DNA of 64,000 nt from Arthrobacter woluwensis. Lineage in GTDB: Bacteria; Actinomycetota; Actinomycetes; Actinomycetales; Micrococcaceae. Numbering within the stretch: the first letter of the stretch is position 1; every line of letters starts with the position of its first letter. The notes below the pieces were generated by a model. The model did no database searches and was not told the DNA's origin. It worked only from the letters and a program-made list of their open reading frames with translations. The stretch is taken from contig NZ_FNSN01000003.1 of the NCBI RefSeq assembly GCF_900105345.1, positions 2,480,001 to 2,544,000 on the forward strand, read 5' to 3'. This document shows positions 24,744 to 34,210 of the stretch, in pieces. Made by a program: the position numbers and the translations under genes.

Positions 24744-26876
24744 ATGACCGCCCCTTCCTCCGGGCCCTCCCCTGCCGTCTATCGCGACCCGTGGGGAATC
24801 CCCCACCTGCGGGCGGACTCGGCCGATGACCTCGCGTTCCTCCAAGGCTGGAACGCCGCATGCGACCGGTCCTGGCAGCTCGAAATGGACCGCTGGCATG
24901 CGGAGGGCAGGGTCGCGGAGATGACCGGGCCCGACGGCGTCGCGTGGGACCGTTTCGCCCGCCAGGCGATGCTGACGGACACCGCCCGGGCCTGCTTCCA
25001 CGCCCTCGACGACGGGACGCGCCGCTGGTGCAGCCGCTACGTCGACGGGGTCAACCAGGCCCTCGCGGAGGGGCGGCGGAACGGCGCGGAGTTCACCGAG
25101 AGCGGCACCGCACCCGGGCCGTGGGCGCCATGGACACCCCTGGCGGTGTTCCTGGTCAACCACATCCTGTTCTCGACCTTCCCCCACAAGCTCTTCCGCG
25201 AGCACGTGGCGGACACCCTGGGGCCGGAGGCGGTCGCGCTGTTCTCCCAGGAGGCCCCGGTGCTCTCCGGCAGCAACGCTTGGGCCGTGCACGGTTCACG
25301 AACCACCGACGGCGCCCCGCTCGTCGCGGGCGATCCACACCGTCTCCTCGAGATACCGGGCGTCTACCAGCAGGTACGCCTCTCCTGCCCGGAGTTCGAC
25401 GTCGTCGGGCTCGCCTTCCCCGGAGTCCCGGGCCTGCCGCACTTCGGTCACGCAGGCGGTGTCGCGTGGGCGATCACGAACTCCATGGCCGATTACCAAG
25501 ACCTCTTCCGGGAGAAGCTGCGCCGCTCCGGGCCGACCGGGCTCGAGGCGTTCGGTCCAAGCGGCTGGGAGCCGGTCGCCACGCGCACCGAGGAGGTCCT
25601 CGTCCGGGGCGCTGATCCTGTGACGGTCGAGATCGCCGAGACGTCCCGAGGACCGCTGATCGCGGGACTCCCCGGTCCAGCCGACGGGGAGTCCGCGTCG
25701 GGGCTGAGCCTGCGGACGCCCGCCCGGGTGACCTCGCAGCTGGGGTTCGAGGCTCTCCTGCCGATGCTCCGCAGCACCCGGGCCGCCGACGTCGAACGCG
25801 CCCTGGACGCGTGGGTGGAACCCGTCAACAGCATGCTCGTGGCGGACACCCAGGGTGCCGTGCGGCATGTCCTCGCCGGAAAGGTCCCGCAGCGTTCGCC
25901 GGAGAATCGCGTGACGCCGGTCCCCGCGTGGTCGGAGGCTCATCAGTGGGAGGGCACGTACCTGCCTCTCCCCTCGCGGGACGTGGACACGGTGGCGGTC
26001 AGCGCCAACGACCGCGCCGCCGCCCTCGGAGCGGACATCGCACTCGAGTTCGCCCCCGCTCACCGCGCCGCGCGCATCGCCGGCCTTCTCCACGCGGACG
26101 ACGACGGCGCCCAGGTCCCGCTGCTCGGACCCGACGACATGCGCCGCATCCACAGCGACACACGGCTCGGCTCGCTGCCCGCCTTCCGGTCTCTGCTCGC
26201 GGGCCTGGATCCCGAGACGCTGTCCCCCGCGGCCCGACGGACCCTGGACGACCTCCTGACCTGGGACGGCCACATGGACGCCGACAGCGGAACAGCGGCG
26301 GTCTTCGCCCTCTGGCGGGACACGCTGGTCCACCGCCTGGCGGCCCACCCGGTGTTCGAGCCGCTCCGGACACCCACCGGTCATTCCCCGGTGTTCGCAC
26401 CCTGGCTGGCACTCACCGGGCGGCTCGGCCTCGCCCTCGAAACCCTCATCGCGGGCCCGGTCCCGGACGGCCTCGATCTGCCTCAGGAAGCGGCGGCCGC
26501 CCTCGAAGCGGCGCTCCCGGTGCAGCTGGCCGACGGTGCGGGCACCCCGGCCTGGGGTGAACTGCACCGCCTGCACCCTCTGCACCGGTTCCCCGCGTCC
26601 GCGGCCGCCTCGCTGCCCTCGACTCCTCTGGCCGGCGACGCCGCGTGCGTGATGGCGAACGAGAGCGTGCCGGGCGGAGGCCATCTGTGCTTCCGGGGTT
26701 CCGCGGCCCGCTACGTCTGGGATCTCTCGGACCGGCAGAAGAGCCGCTGGATCGTCCCGTTCGGCGCCGACGGAACCCCCGCAGGCCCTCACTTCCTCGA
26801 CCAGCTGCCGCTCTGGGCCGCTGGAGAACTCCTCCCCGTCATCACCGACTGGGACCGACTCACCTTGGAGACCTGA
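24744..26876 (+). CDS. penicillin-acylase-family Ntn hydrolase (DesG-like)
   Basis: 710-aa N-terminal-nucleophile hydrolase. The precursor is cut before the catalytic Ser177 (APVLSGSNAWAV); alpha chain about 1-176 (starting VYRDPWGIPHLRADSADDLAFLQGW), beta chain 177-710 with GDPHRLLEIPGVYQQVRL and the Asn of EPVNSM. No signal peptide is visible, unlike secreted penicillin acylases, which suits a cytoplasmic acyl-transfer role. An iron box lies just upstream and a siderophore-type GNAT follows with a TGATG overlap. A penicillin-acylase homolog named DesG has been proposed to supply arylacyl groups in desferrioxamine synthesis; this looks like that type, but desABCD are not in the window. Confidence 0.85.
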   Translation: MTAPSSGPSPAVYRDPWGIPHLRADSADDLAFLQGWNAACDRSWQLEMDRWHAEGRVAEMTGPDGVAWDRFARQAMLTDTARACFHALDDGTRRWCSRYVDGVNQALAEGRRNGAEFTESGTAPGPWAPWTPLAVFLVNHILFSTFPHKLFREHVADTLGPEAVALFSQEAPVLSGSNAWAVHGSRTTDGAPLVAGDPHRLLEIPGVYQQVRLSCPEFDVVGLAFPGVPGLPHFGHAGGVAWAITNSMADYQDLFREKLRRSGPTGLEAFGPSGWEPVATRTEEVLVRGADPVTVEIAETSRGPLIAGLPGPADGESASGLSLRTPARVTSQLGFEALLPMLRSTRAADVERALDAWVEPVNSMLVADTQGAVRHVLAGKVPQRSPENRVTPVPAWSEAHQWEGTYLPLPSRDVDTVAVSANDRAAALGADIALEFAPAHRAARIAGLLHADDDGAQVPLLGPDDMRRIHSDTRLGSLPAFRSLLAGLDPETLSPAARRTLDDLLTWDGHMDADSGTAAVFALWRDTLVHRLAAHPVFEPLRTPTGHSPVFAPWLALTGRLGLALETLIAGPVPDGLDLPQEAAAALEAALPVQLADGAGTPAWGELHRLHPLHRFPASAAASLPSTPLAGDAACVMANESVPGGGHLCFRGSAARYVWDLSDRQKSRWIVPFGADGTPAGPHFLDQLPLWAAGELLPVITDWDRLTLET

Positions 26877-27493
26877 TGCCCGAGACCACGACGCACCCCA
26901 CGGACGGCCGCGCGCCGGAGACCGGCGGATCCACCGCGACCGAGCGCTCCTCGGACCGGGTCCGCATCCTGCCGGTCCGGCCCGAGGAGGACGGCGATCT
27001 GATCCACTCGTGGGTCACGCAGGACCGCGCCCGGTTCTGGGGGATGACGGAGTACACGCGGGACGAGGTGGTGGAGGTGTACCGCTTCCTGGACTCACTG
27101 CCGACCCACCACGCCTTCCTCCTTTCGCTCGACGAGGAACCGGTGGCGCTGTTCCAGAGCTACGACCCCTTCCACGACCCGGTCGGTGAGGCCTACGAGC
27201 CGCAGGTGGGCGACCTAGGGATCCACCTGTTCATGGCGCCGGCGCGGGAGCCACGGCCGGGGCTCACCCCGTGGCTGGTCCTGCACTTCATCGGGCACCT
27301 GTTCGCGACGACGGGTGCGCGCCGGATCGTCGTTGAACCCGATGTCCGCAATGACAAAGCCCTCGCGCGGCTGACCGGAAGCGGTTTCGAGCCCGGCCCG
27401 GTCATCGAGCTGCCGGACAAGCAGGCCCAGTTGTTCTTCCTCCGCCGCGAGGTGTTCGAGCGGCTGCCCGCCGTCGGGAACCCACTGTCCTGA
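26876..27493 (+). CDS. GNAT acyltransferase, siderophore-biosynthesis type
   Basis: 205-aa protein. After a 30-residue disordered Thr/Pro-rich start, the acetyltransferase fold matches the IucB/AlcB/RhbD group that acylates N-hydroxylated diamines: HSWVTQDRARFWGM, ALFQSYDPFHDPVGEAY, GDLGIHLFMAPAREPRPG and RRIVVEPDVRNDKALARL are its hallmarks. The expected reaction is transfer of an acyl group from acyl-CoA to a hydroxylamine or amine of a hydroxamate siderophore. ATG 26876 overlaps the acylase stop and has TTGGAG upstream, so translation is coupled. The iron box at 24708 should govern both genes. Confidence 0.88.
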   Translation: MPETTTHPTDGRAPETGGSTATERSSDRVRILPVRPEEDGDLIHSWVTQDRARFWGMTEYTRDEVVEVYRFLDSLPTHHAFLLSLDEEPVALFQSYDPFHDPVGEAYEPQVGDLGIHLFMAPAREPRPGLTPWLVLHFIGHLFATTGARRIVVEPDVRNDKALARLTGSGFEPGPVIELPDKQAQLFFLRREVFERLPAVGNPLS

Positions 27494-27514
27494 CGGCACG
27501 CCCCGGGACACGAC

Positions 27515-27549
27515 GGTGCCGGCGCCCTCCACGGGAGGACGCCGGCACC
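27515..27549. terminator. bidirectional terminator
   Basis: 16-bp inverted repeat with one mismatch (27515-27530 with 27534-27549), loop ACG, between the convergent GNAT and the oxidoreductase ending at 27585. Confidence 0.8.
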
Positions 27550-27584
27550 ATGGTTTCGGCTGCGGATCGGCCGCAGCGCTTCCG

Positions 27585-29936
27585 TCAGGCCGACGGCGCG
27601 ACGCGCACCTTGACGTTCTTCATCAGGGGCTGGTCGCTCTGCGTGCTGTAGTCGGCCAGACCGATCAGGACGTTCATCTCCGGCATGTACCCGGCGGCGC
27701 TGCCGCGCGGCAGGTCGTAGCGCAGCGCGCGGTACTGGCGCACGGAGCGCTCCGAACCATCCTTCGACGTGGCGACGATGTCCACCAGGGACCCCTCTTC
27801 GATGCCGCGCGCCCGCATGTCCTCCTCGTTCAGGAACACGAGTTCCCTGAGGTTCTTGACGCCACGGTAGCGGTCATCGTTGGAGTAGATCGTGGTGTTC
27901 CACTGATCGTGGGACCGCATGGTCTGCAGAACCAGCATGTCCTCCGCCTCCGGGATCACATCCGGCAGGGGTGCCAAGGAGAACTCGGCGCGGCCCGACG
28001 GCGTCAGGAACACGCGCTCCCGGGCGGGCTGCGGAATGCGGAAACCGAGCGGCTGCTGGATCAGCTCGTTGAAGCCTTCAAAGCCGGGCAGGGCCTTGGC
28101 CATGACATCGCGGATGCGGTCGTAGTCCTCCACGTACCACTCCCAGGGAGTGGCACTGTCCGGCAGGGCGGCGCGGGCCATCCCGGCGATGATCGCCGGC
28201 TCGGACAGCAGATGGGTCGACGCCGGCTGCTTACGGCCGATGGAGAGGTGCACCATGCTCATGGCGTCCTCCACGGTGACCCCCTGGAGGCCGGTGGCCT
28301 GCTGGTCGCGTTCGGTCCGGCCCAGGCACGGCAGGATGAGGGCCTTGCGGCCGTGCACCAGGTGGCTGCGGTTGAGCTTGGTGCTGACCTGGACCGTCAG
28401 CTCACACTGACGCAGACCTTCCGCCGTGCGGGCGGTGTCGGGCGCAGCCAGCACGAAGTTGCCGCCCATGCCCACGAACACCTTCACGGTGCCGTCCAGC
28501 ATCCCCTGGATGGTGCGCACCGTGTCCAGGCCGTGGTGGCGCGGAGGAGTGATGCCGCAGACCTCCGCGAGCCGGTCGAGGAACTCGTCCGACGGGCGGT
28601 GGTCGATGCCGCAGGTCCTGTTGCCCTGCACATTGCTGTGACCGCGGACGGGCGACGGGCCGGTGCCCTCGCGGCCGATGTTGCCCTTGAGCAGCAGCAG
28701 ATTCACGATCTCGCGAGCCGTGTCCACGCCGTGCTCGTGCTGGGTCACACCGAGGCACCAGCTGATGATGCTCCGCTCGGACTTGAGGTAGATGTCCGCG
28801 GCCTTGCGCAGATCGGCTTCGCTGAGGCCGGCCTGCAGGGCGAGCTCGGCCCAGCTGGTCCGGGCGAGCAGCTCACGGTACTCGTCGAAGCCCTCGGTGA
28901 GGCTCTCGAGGAATCCGGCGTCCAGGACCGACGGATCCTGCTCCGCCGCCTCGAGGGTGGCCTTCGCCATCGCGCGGATCAGGGCCAGGTCGCCGCCCGG
29001 ACGCACCTGGAGGTTCAAGGTGCTCGTGGGGCGCGTCTTGAACGTGGCCATGTCCACGATGTCGTGGGGCACGATCGTCCGGGTGGCGCCCGCCTCGATG
29101 AGCGGGTTGATGTGCACGACCTCGGCGCCGCGCTTGACGGCCTCGGAGAGGGCGGTCAGCATGCGCGGAGCGTTGGAGGCGGCGTTGACGCCGAGGATGA
29201 AGAGGGCGTCACACGTCTCCCAGTCCTCCAGGTCCGCCGTCCCCTTGCCCGTTCCGATCGAGGCCTTGAGCGCCCGGCCGGAAGCCTCGTGGCACATGTT
29301 GGAGCAGTCCGGCAGGTTGTTGGTGCCGAGTTCGCGCGCCATCAGCTGGTACAGGAAGGTGGCCTCATTGCTGAGACGGCCCGAGGTGTAATAGGTGGCC
29401 TCATCCGGGCTGTCCAGGCCCCGCAGCTCGTCGCCCACCAGGGCGAAGGCTTCCTGCCAGGTGATCGGCACGTAGTGGTCCGTCTCCGGGTCGTACACCA
29501 TGGGTTCCGTGAGACGGCCCTGGTTCTCCAGATCGAAGTCGGTCCAGTCGGCGAGCTCGGACACCGTGTGCGCGGCGAAGAACTCGCGGTCCACCCGCTT
29601 GTGGGTCATCTCCCACGTGACGTGCTTGATGCCGTTCTCACAGATGTCCAGTTTGAGGCCCTTGTTGTCATCCGGCCACGCGCACCCGGGGCAGTCGAAG
29701 CCCTTGATCGGGTGGTTCATGCTGAACATGGCCTTCGAGCCGGCCAGCAGTTCCTTCTCACGGATGAGGACCTTCATCACCGACGTCGCCGCGCCCCAGG
29801 CCGCGGCCGGGTGATGGTACGGATGCTGGGAGGGCTCGCCCTTGGCGACGGGGCCGTAACCACCCTGCCGCGGCTCCTCCGGCATCAGGCCATCGGACGC
29901 GGCGCGTCCCGCCGTCGATTCATCAAGACTTCCCAC
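27585..29936 (-). CDS. molybdopterin oxidoreductase, FdhF/YdeP family (copy 1)
   Basis: 783-aa molybdopterin-dependent oxidoreductase of the FdhF/YdeP family (formate-dehydrogenase-like alpha subunit without the four-Cys ferredoxin domain). A short Cys motif GFDCPGCAW (Cys82, Cys85) lies near the N-terminus, and NNLPDCSNMCHEASG carries the next conserved cysteines. The cofactor blocks are GRLSNEATFLYQ, PVRGHSNVQGNRTCG, FVGMGGNFVLAAPDTA, and the C-terminal dinucleotide-binding domain starts near 655 (LVLQTMRSHDQWNTT). GTG 29936 is preferred because AGGAG lies 6 nt upstream; TTG 29951 is an alternative. It is one of two tandem paralogs next to fdhD, moeA and mobA. Confidence 0.92.
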   Translation of the reverse strand: MGSLDESTAGRAASDGLMPEEPRQGGYGPVAKGEPSQHPYHHPAAAWGAATSVMKVLIREKELLAGSKAMFSMNHPIKGFDCPGCAWPDDNKGLKLDICENGIKHVTWEMTHKRVDREFFAAHTVSELADWTDFDLENQGRLTEPMVYDPETDHYVPITWQEAFALVGDELRGLDSPDEATYYTSGRLSNEATFLYQLMARELGTNNLPDCSNMCHEASGRALKASIGTGKGTADLEDWETCDALFILGVNAASNAPRMLTALSEAVKRGAEVVHINPLIEAGATRTIVPHDIVDMATFKTRPTSTLNLQVRPGGDLALIRAMAKATLEAAEQDPSVLDAGFLESLTEGFDEYRELLARTSWAELALQAGLSEADLRKAADIYLKSERSIISWCLGVTQHEHGVDTAREIVNLLLLKGNIGREGTGPSPVRGHSNVQGNRTCGIDHRPSDEFLDRLAEVCGITPPRHHGLDTVRTIQGMLDGTVKVFVGMGGNFVLAAPDTARTAEGLRQCELTVQVSTKLNRSHLVHGRKALILPCLGRTERDQQATGLQGVTVEDAMSMVHLSIGRKQPASTHLLSEPAIIAGMARAALPDSATPWEWYVEDYDRIRDVMAKALPGFEGFNELIQQPLGFRIPQPARERVFLTPSGRAEFSLAPLPDVIPEAEDMLVLQTMRSHDQWNTTIYSNDDRYRGVKNLRELVFLNEEDMRARGIEEGSLVDIVATSKDGSERSVRQYRALRYDLPRGSAAGYMPEMNVLIGLADYSTQSDQPLMKNVKVRVAPSA

Positions 29937-30072
29937 TGCAGGCTCCTTCAATCCCGTGATCCGGTCACCTCACCTTCTCACCTGGCACAGCCCGTTTCAA
30001 CGTCCGGCACGGCGGCGGACCGCCTTCACCGGCAAAGGCCGACACCGGGCCCGTGTCATGTGGCCGCGCCGT

Positions 30073-32502
30073 TCAGAAACCGCTTTCGACCAGCGGTTCC
30101 AGCGGTTTCTGCACCGCGCTGAGCTCCAGCTTGATCACCACCGATTTCGACGCCGGGGTGCCGGATCCGATCGCCTGGGAGTCGAGCGGCACAAGCACAT
30201 TGGTCTCCGGGTAGTACGCCGCGGCAGAACCTTTGACCGTGTCGTATTCGACCACGCGGAAGCGGGGCGCCCGGCGCTCCACGCCGTCGTCCCACACGGA
30301 CACGAGGTCCACGAACTGCCCGTCCGCCACGCCGAGTTCCCGGCAGTCTGTCTCGTTGAGGAAGACCACGCGGCGGCCGCCGTGGATGCCCCGGTACCTG
30401 TCGTCCTGGCTGTAGACCGTGGTGTTGTACTGATCGTGCGAACGGAGGGTCTGCAGGATCAGGCATCCTTCCGGGACCGGGATCCAGTCAAGCTCCGAGG
30501 CCGTGAAATGGGCTTTGGCATCCGTGGTGGTGAAGGTCCGCGAATCCTGCGGACCGTGCGGAAGCTTGAAGCCGCCGGGGACGTCGATGCGCTCCTCGAA
30601 AGCCTCGAATCCGGGGATGACGGCCTGGATGTGCTCGCGGATCAGCCGGTAATCGTCCGCCGCGGCGCGCCAATCGATCTGCGGCGTGCCGGGCTTCGGC
30701 CGCCCCTCGGCGTCGCACAGCACCGCGAGCGCGAGCCGGGCGACGATCGCCACCTCGGACAGCAGCTCCGGCGACGGCGGCTCGAGGCGGCCCTGCGAGG
30801 CGTGCACCATGCTCATGGAGTCCTCCACGGTCACCCTCTGCGGGCCGCTCGCCTGCAGATCGCGGTCGGTCCGGCCGAGCGTCGGCAGGATCAGTGCTCG
30901 CTTGCCCGTGAGGAAGTGGGAGTGGTTGAGCTTGGTCGACACCTGGACGGTGAGGTCGCAGGATGCGAGCGCGGCCTCGGTCACGGCACTGTCCGGCGCC
31001 GCCTTGACGAAGTTGCCGCCCATGCCGATGAACACCCGGATCCGGCCATCCCGCATCCCGCGGACGGAGTCGACCACGTCATGGCCGTGCCGTCGCGGAC
31101 TCTGGAATCCGAACCGTGCGTCCAGGGAGTCGTGGAACCACTCCGGCATGCGCTCGAAGATGCCCATGGTGCGGTCGCCCTGGACGTTGGAGTGGCCGCG
31201 GACCGGAAGCAGGCCGGCGCCCGGCCGCCCGATGTTGCCCTGGGCCAGGATGACGTTGACCACCTCCTGGATGGTCTGCACCGAGTGCCGGTGCTGGGTG
31301 AGACCCATGGCCCAGGAGACGACGGTGCGGTCCGAGGACAGCAGGAGCCTGCCGATCTCCCGGATCCGTTCCTCAGGGATCCCCGTGGCTTCCTCGATGT
31401 CGGCCCACGGCGTGCCCTCCACCAGAGCGAGCCAGTCGTCGAATCCCGTGGTGTGGGCGGCGATGAAGTCGTGGTCGAAGACGGTGCTCAGCCCCGGCGA
31501 GTGTTCCCCGGCGCGTTCCGCTTCGAGGAGGACTTTGCCGAAGCCACGGAACAGAGCCTGGTCCCCGCCGAGCCGGATCTGCAGGTGATGGTCCGCGAGC
31601 GCGGTGCCCGAGCCGAGCACACCCCGCACCTTCTGAGGATTGCGATACCGGATGAGGCCCGCCTCCGGCAGGGGGTTGACGGCCACGATGGTGCCACCGG
31701 ACCGCTTCACCTTCTCGAGGGCGGTGAGCATGCGGGGGTGGTTCGTGCCGGGGTTTTGGCCCACCACGAACACCAGCGAGGCCCGCTCCAGGTCCTCCAG
31801 CGCGACGGAGCCCTTGCCGATGCCGATCGTCTCGGTGAGGGCCGTGCCGGACGACTCGTGGCACATGTTGGAACAGTCGGGCAGGTTGTTGGTGCCGAAG
31901 CCGCGGACGAAGAGCTGGTAGAGGAATGCCGCCTCATTGCTCGTGCGGCCGGACGTGTAGAACGTGGCCTGATCCGGGCTGTCCAGCGCCGCGAGCTGCT
32001 CGGCGATGATCGAGAAAGCCTCATCCCAGCCGATCGGCGCATAGTGCTCGGAGTCGAGGTCTTTGAACAGCGGCTGCGTCAGGCGGCCCTGCCCGCTGAG
32101 CCAGTGGTCGTCGTGCCGGGCCAGTTCCGCGACGGTGTGCTGTTGGAAGATCACGGGGCGCACCCGCTTGCGCGTGGCCTCGGCGGCGACGGCCTTGGCG
32201 CCGTTCTCGCAGAACTCGAAGTGGCTGCGCTCCCCCGGCGCCGGGTCGGCCCAGGCGCAGCTCATGCAGTCGAAGCCCTCGGGCTGATTGATCCCCAGAA
32301 GCGTCTGCACCGTGCGCACGGGGCCCATCTGCTGGAGGCTGTGCTCCATGGCGTGCGTGATCGCGGGAACGCCGACGGCGGACCGCTCCCTCGGCTCCAC
32401 GACGAGCGACGCCTCGTCGATGTCCTTCACCTCGTGTCGCGCGGCGGCGCCCGGAAGGAGGGCGCTCGCCAGGGACTTCACGTCATTGAATCTGTCCGGC
32501 AT
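30073..32502 (-). CDS. molybdopterin oxidoreductase, FdhF/YdeP family (copy 2)
   Basis: 809-aa paralog of the preceding gene, collinear with it throughout: GFDCMSCAW (Cys79, Cys82), TNNLPDCSNMCHESSG, GRTSNEAAFLYQ, LPVRGHSNVQGDRTMG, FIGMGGNFVKAAPDSA, LILQTLRSHDQYNTT. Electron donor and true substrate (formate or another small molecule) are not established for this family. ATG 32502 has TAGCCT exactly 6 nt upstream, suggesting a leaderless message. The 121-bp gap to copy 1 shows no terminator, so the two may be co-transcribed. Copies diverge over most of their length, so duplication is old. Confidence 0.92.
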   Translation of the reverse strand: MPDRFNDVKSLASALLPGAAARHEVKDIDEASLVVEPRERSAVGVPAITHAMEHSLQQMGPVRTVQTLLGINQPEGFDCMSCAWADPAPGERSHFEFCENGAKAVAAEATRKRVRPVIFQQHTVAELARHDDHWLSGQGRLTQPLFKDLDSEHYAPIGWDEAFSIIAEQLAALDSPDQATFYTSGRTSNEAAFLYQLFVRGFGTNNLPDCSNMCHESSGTALTETIGIGKGSVALEDLERASLVFVVGQNPGTNHPRMLTALEKVKRSGGTIVAVNPLPEAGLIRYRNPQKVRGVLGSGTALADHHLQIRLGGDQALFRGFGKVLLEAERAGEHSPGLSTVFDHDFIAAHTTGFDDWLALVEGTPWADIEEATGIPEERIREIGRLLLSSDRTVVSWAMGLTQHRHSVQTIQEVVNVILAQGNIGRPGAGLLPVRGHSNVQGDRTMGIFERMPEWFHDSLDARFGFQSPRRHGHDVVDSVRGMRDGRIRVFIGMGGNFVKAAPDSAVTEAALASCDLTVQVSTKLNHSHFLTGKRALILPTLGRTDRDLQASGPQRVTVEDSMSMVHASQGRLEPPSPELLSEVAIVARLALAVLCDAEGRPKPGTPQIDWRAAADDYRLIREHIQAVIPGFEAFEERIDVPGGFKLPHGPQDSRTFTTTDAKAHFTASELDWIPVPEGCLILQTLRSHDQYNTTVYSQDDRYRGIHGGRRVVFLNETDCRELGVADGQFVDLVSVWDDGVERRAPRFRVVEYDTVKGSAAAYYPETNVLVPLDSQAIGSGTPASKSVVIKLELSAVQKPLEPLVESGF

Positions 32503-32583
32503 GCTCCGAGGCTACCTCTCGGAGCACGCCGGTTCCATGAGTGGCGCGTCATGATCACGACCATGACCGCGGGGAGAGTCCGA

Positions 32584-34089
32584 TCAGGAGAACAGCGCGA
32601 GCGCTTTCAGGGTCACCTGCGTCAGCCCGTAGCCGAGGGCGATGATGACGACGGCGCTCAGCACCGTGGCGACGACCGTGTGCACCGCGCCGGCCTGCGC
32701 CCCCGCCCGGGCGCCCGCCGTCGTCGTCGCATCGCCTGACGTCGTTCCCTGTGTGGACGCCGCGGAGGCCGCCACCGCGTACCGGGCAGCGACCGGCTTG
32801 ATGAGGAGGTTCGCGACGAAGCCGACGGCCAGGACGCCCACCATGATGAGCAGCGAGGTCGTGTAGACCTCCGGGCCCCGGGCGCCTTCCGCCGTGCGGT
32901 GCTCCACGACCGCGTTGACGATCACCGGGCCGGCGACGCCGGCCGCGGACCACGCCGTGAGCAGGCGCCCGTGAATGGCGCCCACCTGATACACGCCGAA
33001 GAGATCCCGCAGATAGGCCGGCGCAGTTGCGAAACCACCTCCGTAGAAGGACAGGATCACGAGGGTCGCGAGGACGAAGACGACCAGGCTCCCACCGCCG
33101 AAGGCCGCGATCACGGCGTACATGAGGAGGCCGATCCCGAGATACGCCATGTACATCCGCTTGCGCCCGAGGTAGTCCGAGACGCTGGACCAGACGAACC
33201 GGCCCGCCATGTTCGCCAGCGACAGCAGGCCGACGAAGCCGGCGGCCGAGGCCACGTCGATCTGGGAGAAGTAATCCCGGATCATGGGCGAGGCGTTCTC
33301 GAGGATGCCGATCCCTGCGGTCACATTGCAGAACAGGACGGTCCACAGGAGCCAGAACTGCGGGGTCTTCACGGCGTTCGCGGCGGAGACACCGGCCGGA
33401 GCCGCGGCCACGGCCCGTCCGGGGGCGCCGGTGGAGCCGCCGGGCTTCCAGCCGGGATGCGGCAGCCTGATGACGAACGCGCCCATCGCGATGACGACGG
33501 CGTAGACCGCGGCCAGTGTCAGGAAGGTCGGCGCGAGACCCTGCACAAGGTTCGCGGGAGCGGACCCGCCGCCGTAGGCGCTCAGGAGCGCGGCCGAGAC
33601 GGGGCTGGCGATCAGGGCCCCGCCGCCGAACCCCATGATGGCCAGCCCGGTCGCCAGGCCGGGGCGGTCCGGGAACCACTTCATGAGAGTGGACACCGGC
33701 GAAATGTACCCGAGTCCCAGTCCGATGCCGCCGATGACGCCGTACCCGAGGTACAGGAGCCAGAGCTGGCCCGTGGCGATGCCGAGGCTGGCCACACAGA
33801 AGCCGGAGACCCAGAACGTCCCCGCCACCACCATGGCCTTGCGCGGTCCCGCCTTCTCCACCCAGGTGCCGCCCACCGCGGCCGAGAGGCCCAGCACGAC
33901 GATCGCGAGGGAGAACACCCACCCGACCGCGAGGTCCCCCGCGCCGAAGCGCTGCATGAACGGGGTCTTGAAGACGCTCAGCGCGTAGACCTGGCCGATG
34001 CATAGGTGGATCGCCAGGGCGGCGGCCGGCATCAGCCAGCGGTTGAAAGTGGGGGGTGCGATCGTGGCTTCACGGTCGAGCACGCTCAT
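32584..34089 (-). CDS. OFA-family MFS transporter (oxalate/formate antiporter type)
   Basis: 501-aa major facilitator with 12 hydrophobic segments. The N-terminus FNRWLMPAAALAIHLCIGQVYALSVFKTPF and the block GGIGLGLGYISPVSTLMKWFPDRPGLATG are diagnostic of the oxalate/formate:anion group. A long Pro/Gly-rich loop near 225-250 joins the halves; the C-terminal 60 residues add Ala/Thr-rich linker and a last helix. ATG 34089 has CAGGAG 8 nt upstream. Its place beside two formate-dehydrogenase-like enzymes and fdhD suggests formate or a related monocarboxylate as cargo, which is an inference. Confidence 0.9.
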   Translation of the reverse strand: MSVLDREATIAPPTFNRWLMPAAALAIHLCIGQVYALSVFKTPFMQRFGAGDLAVGWVFSLAIVVLGLSAAVGGTWVEKAGPRKAMVVAGTFWVSGFCVASLGIATGQLWLLYLGYGVIGGIGLGLGYISPVSTLMKWFPDRPGLATGLAIMGFGGGALIASPVSAALLSAYGGGSAPANLVQGLAPTFLTLAAVYAVVIAMGAFVIRLPHPGWKPGGSTGAPGRAVAAAPAGVSAANAVKTPQFWLLWTVLFCNVTAGIGILENASPMIRDYFSQIDVASAAGFVGLLSLANMAGRFVWSSVSDYLGRKRMYMAYLGIGLLMYAVIAAFGGGSLVVFVLATLVILSFYGGGFATAPAYLRDLFGVYQVGAIHGRLLTAWSAAGVAGPVIVNAVVEHRTAEGARGPEVYTTSLLIMVGVLAVGFVANLLIKPVAARYAVAASAASTQGTTSGDATTTAGARAGAQAGAVHTVVATVLSAVVIIALGYGLTQVTLKALALFS

Positions 34090-34210
34090 CTGAACTCCTG
34101 CCACCCGGAACGTCCGGCCCGGGGATACGTTCCGTCAGCGGTCAGTTTCTCTGACGAAAATAACAATTCAGATGTCAGCGATTGTCAATGCCGGTGTTCG
34201 GCGAGACCGT

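Noticed and set aside
27516-30122. 868-codon plus-strand open frame
   Set aside because: It is antisense to the FdhF/YdeP copy 1 gene and arises from high-GC codon bias. The translation is rich in His/Arg/Val/Gly with no domain pattern.
29956-32739. 927-codon plus-strand open frame
   Set aside because: It is the antisense shadow of FdhF/YdeP copy 2, with low-complexity composition and no recognisable motif.
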